From assembly GCA_945837185.1 (NCBI GenBank), contig CAMAMZ010000034.1, positions 1 to 15,773 on the forward strand: DNA of 15,773 nucleotides, given 5' to 3'. Below the pieces are notes generated by a model, which was not told where the DNA came from, made no database searches, and worked only from the letters and a program-made list of their open reading frames with translations. This document shows, piece after piece, positions 13,917 through 15,773 of this stretch; the first letter of the stretch is position 1; each line of letters begins with the position of its first letter. The position numbers were made by a program, and so were the translations under genes. This DNA is from an uncultured Bacteroidales bacterium (lineage in GTDB: Bacteria > Bacteroidota > Bacteroidia > Bacteroidales > Bacteroidaceae).

Positions 13917-14747
13917 ATGAAGAGAATAGCCATTCAGGGTGTGATAGGGTCGTTTCACGACATTGCTGCCCACGAGTATTTTAAAGGAGAGCAGATTCAG
14001 GTGATTTGCTGTTCAACTTTTGAACAAGTGTTCGAACAGATGGCGCAAGACCCAACGGTGATTGGTTTTACAGCTATTGAGAATACCATTGCCGGTTCTT
14101 TGTTGCACAATTATGAACTGCTCCGGGCATCGGGCGCAACAATCGTAGGAGAGCATAAACTTCATATCCAACATGCCATTTGCTGTCTTCCGGAAGATGA
14201 CTGGGACACGATACACGAAGTGCATTCTCATCCCGTGGCTTTGATGCAATGCCGCAACTTCTTGGCCAAGCACCCAGGAATAAAGGCGGTGGAAAGTGAG
14301 GATACAGCGGGTAGTGCAGATTACATCAACCAACACCAATGTCGTGGGTGGGCCGCTATTTGTCATGCCGATGCTGCCAAGATGTATGGCTTGCGAGTGT
14401 TGGAAGACCATATAGAGGACAATAAGCATAATTATACGCGCTTCTTGGTGGTGTGCAATCCATGTAAGGCTGATTTCCTGCGACCCCTTGAACATACCAA
14501 CAAGTCGAGTATTGTGTTCTCCCTTCCTCATGAAGAGGGAAGTCTTTCCAAGGTGCTGACCATTTTGTCGTTCTATGGCATCAGTCTTACAAAGATACAA
14601 TCTCTTCCCATTATCGGGCACGAATGGGAGTATATGTTCTATGTAGACCTCACTTACAATAACCTTACACGCTATCGTCAATCCATTGATGCCATTATCC
14701 CACTTACAAAAGAACTTAAAATCATTGGAGAATATGAGCAATTTTAA
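13917..14747 (+). CDS. pheA: Prephenate dehydratase with C-terminal ACT domain
   Basis: Converts prephenate to phenylpyruvate, the committed step to phenylalanine, in the cytoplasm. The 276 residues are a monofunctional enzyme without chorismate mutase. The catalytic PDT domain (about 1-185) shows GSFHDIAA (11-18), AIENTIAGS (53-61), HSHPVALMQC (103-112), EDTAGSA (128-134) and the catalytic TRF motif in NYTRFLVV (172-179). The ACT domain (about 196-276) begins with SIVFSLPHEEGSLSKVL. In place of the classic Phe-binding ESRP it has QSLP (228-231), which may change or weaken feedback inhibition. It follows the Tyr/Phe attenuator and overlaps the aminotransferase gene by 14 nt, indicating translational coupling. 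Confidence 0.95.
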   Translation: MKRIAIQGVIGSFHDIAAHEYFKGEQIQVICCSTFEQVFEQMAQDPTVIGFTAIENTIAGSLLHNYELLRASGATIVGEHKLHIQHAICCLPEDDWDTIHEVHSHPVALMQCRNFLAKHPGIKAVESEDTAGSADYINQHQCRGWAAICHADAAKMYGLRVLEDHIEDNKHNYTRFLVVCNPCKADFLRPLEHTNKSSIVFSLPHEEGSLSKVLTILSFYGISLTKIQSLPIIGHEWEYMFYVDLTYNNLTRYRQSIDAIIPLTKELKIIGEYEQF

Positions 14748-15773
14748 ACCGGCAGAAAGACTGAATAGTGTTCAGGAATATTATTTCAGTCGCAAATTAA
14801 AGGAGGTGGCCCAACTCAATGCCTCGGGGTTGGATATTATCAGTCTTGCCATAGGAAGTCCGGATATGCCTCCCTCGCGCCAAACGGTAGAGCGTTTGTG
14901 CGAAGTGGCTCATAATACGAATGCGCATGGATACCAGCCAACCATGGGAACACCGGAACTTCGGCAAGCCATGGCAGGCTTCTACCACCGATGGTATGGA
15001 GTGGAGATCGATGCACAAACGGAAGTGCAACCGCTCATTGGTAGCAAGGAAGGTATCTTGCACATCACCCTTGCCTTTGTTAACCCCGGTGAGGAGGTGC
15101 TGGTGCCCGACCCTGGTTATCCTACCTATACATCGTTAAGCAAAATACTCGGTGCAAAGGTCGTGAACTATGATTTGAAAGAGGATAGCGGTTGGCAACC
15201 TGATTTCGAGGCATTAGAGAAGAAAGACCTCTCCCGTGTGAAGCTGATGTGGACTAATTATCCGAATATGCCTACGGGAGGCAATGCGCAACACGCCACC
15301 TATGAACGGTTGGTTGCCTTTGCACAGAAACATCATATTGTGGTAGTTAACGACAATCCTTACTCTTTCATTCTCAATGAACATCCCCTGTCTATTCTGC
15401 AGGTTCCAGGTGCGAAAGAATGTTGTATAGAACTCAATTCCATGTCGAAGGCATACAATATGCCTGGCTGGCGCGTGGGAATGTGTGTGTCGAACAGTAC
15501 CTTCATCAATTGGATTCTGAAAGTGAAAAGCAATATCGACAGCGGTACGTTCAGAGGAATACAGCTGGCAGCAGCCGAAGCTCTCAATACGAACGATGAG
15601 GCATGGCATAAAGAATATAATAGAAATGTGTACATGCGTCGAAGAAAAGTGGCTGAGGATATTATGCGCACCTTGGGGTGCACCTTCGACCCGAATCAGG
15701 TGGGCATGTTCCTTTGGGGAAGGATTCCCGATAAATATGACGATGTGGAAACACTCACCGAACGGGTTCTGCA
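14734..15773 (+). CDS. PLP-dependent class I/II aminotransferase, cut by the window end
   Basis: The open frame runs from ATG 14734 past the last base, giving 346 residues without a stop. It is a fold-type I aminotransferase of the aspartate/aromatic/LL-diaminopimelate group. Visible are GYQPTMGTPELRQAM (66-80), VPDPGYPTY (124-132), NDNPYSF with D207 and Y210 contacting PLP, and the Schiff-base lysine K239 in SMSKAYNMPGWRVG with R247. Where most relatives have an Asn immediately before PTG, this protein has Met (YPNMPTG, 176-182). Its start lies 14 nt inside pheA. Position in the operon suggests it transaminates phenylpyruvate and 4-hydroxyphenylpyruvate, or prephenate, in Phe and Tyr synthesis. 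This is inferred from context; the fold alone does not give specificity. Confidence 0.88.
   Translation, partial: MSNFKPAERLNSVQEYYFSRKLKEVAQLNASGLDIISLAIGSPDMPPSRQTVERLCEVAHNTNAHGYQPTMGTPELRQAMAGFYHRWYGVEIDAQTEVQPLIGSKEGILHITLAFVNPGEEVLVPDPGYPTYTSLSKILGAKVVNYDLKEDSGWQPDFEALEKKDLSRVKLMWTNYPNMPTGGNAQHATYERLVAFAQKHHIVVVNDNPYSFILNEHPLSILQVPGAKECCIELNSMSKAYNMPGWRVGMCVSNSTFINWILKVKSNIDSGTFRGIQLAAAEALNTNDEAWHKEYNRNVYMRRRKVAEDIMRTLGCTFDPNQVGMFLWGRIPDKYDDVETLTERVL

Noticed and set aside
14013..14741. Minus-strand open frame of 242 codons opposite pheA
   Set aside because: Antisense to a conserved gene and has no domain-like sequence.

Overview
The window looks like a chromosomal segment from a Bacteroidota species, most likely a Prevotella-type member of the Bacteroidales. 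Several intergenic regions carry the Bacteroidota -7 element TAnnTTTG, in two cases with a -33 TTTG at 20-nt spacing. Clear Shine-Dalgarno sites are absent. Lineage-typical genes are present: a DUF4924-like protein, a GldB-like lipoprotein domain, and malic enzyme of the long MaeB type. Species cannot be decided from the sequence alone.

Layout. Positions 1-374 hold no gene. They contain a hairpin-rich block built on the motif GCTGAACG/CGTTCAGC, then a terminator for the minus-strand malic enzyme gene maeB (375-2669). maeB is divergent from a compact plus-strand operon: a TetR-type regulator, the tRNA methylthiotransferase mtaB, and a glycosyltransferase fused to a GldB-like lipoprotein domain. 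These three are linked by 4-nt ATGA overlaps. The operon runs head-on into, and overlaps by 22 nt, a minus-strand gene series read from 11419 down to 6608: LysE-family exporter, DUF4924-like protein, rmlD, prfC, and a YhcC-like radical SAM protein. The gap between the DUF4924 gene and rmlD consists entirely of a degenerate 25-bp tandem repeat.

From 11583 onward the genes are again on the plus strand: a ROK-family glucokinase, a TPR protein whose 3' end is duplicated downstream of its stop codon, and an aromatic amino acid operon. That operon starts with pheA (prephenate dehydratase) and a PLP aminotransferase that is cut by the window end.

The most interesting element is upstream of pheA. 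A Bacteroidota promoter (13690-13721) is followed by an unannotated 24-codon leader peptide gene (13750-13824) containing YFYYFYYF. A strong intrinsic terminator (13857-13892) follows. The end of the leader ORF can pair with the 5' arm of that terminator (13 of 14 positions, one A-A mismatch) to make an antiterminator. This is the layout of a ribosome-mediated transcription attenuator that senses both Tyr and Phe, and it would control the operon that commits prephenate to Phe (and, through the aminotransferase, probably to Phe and Tyr).
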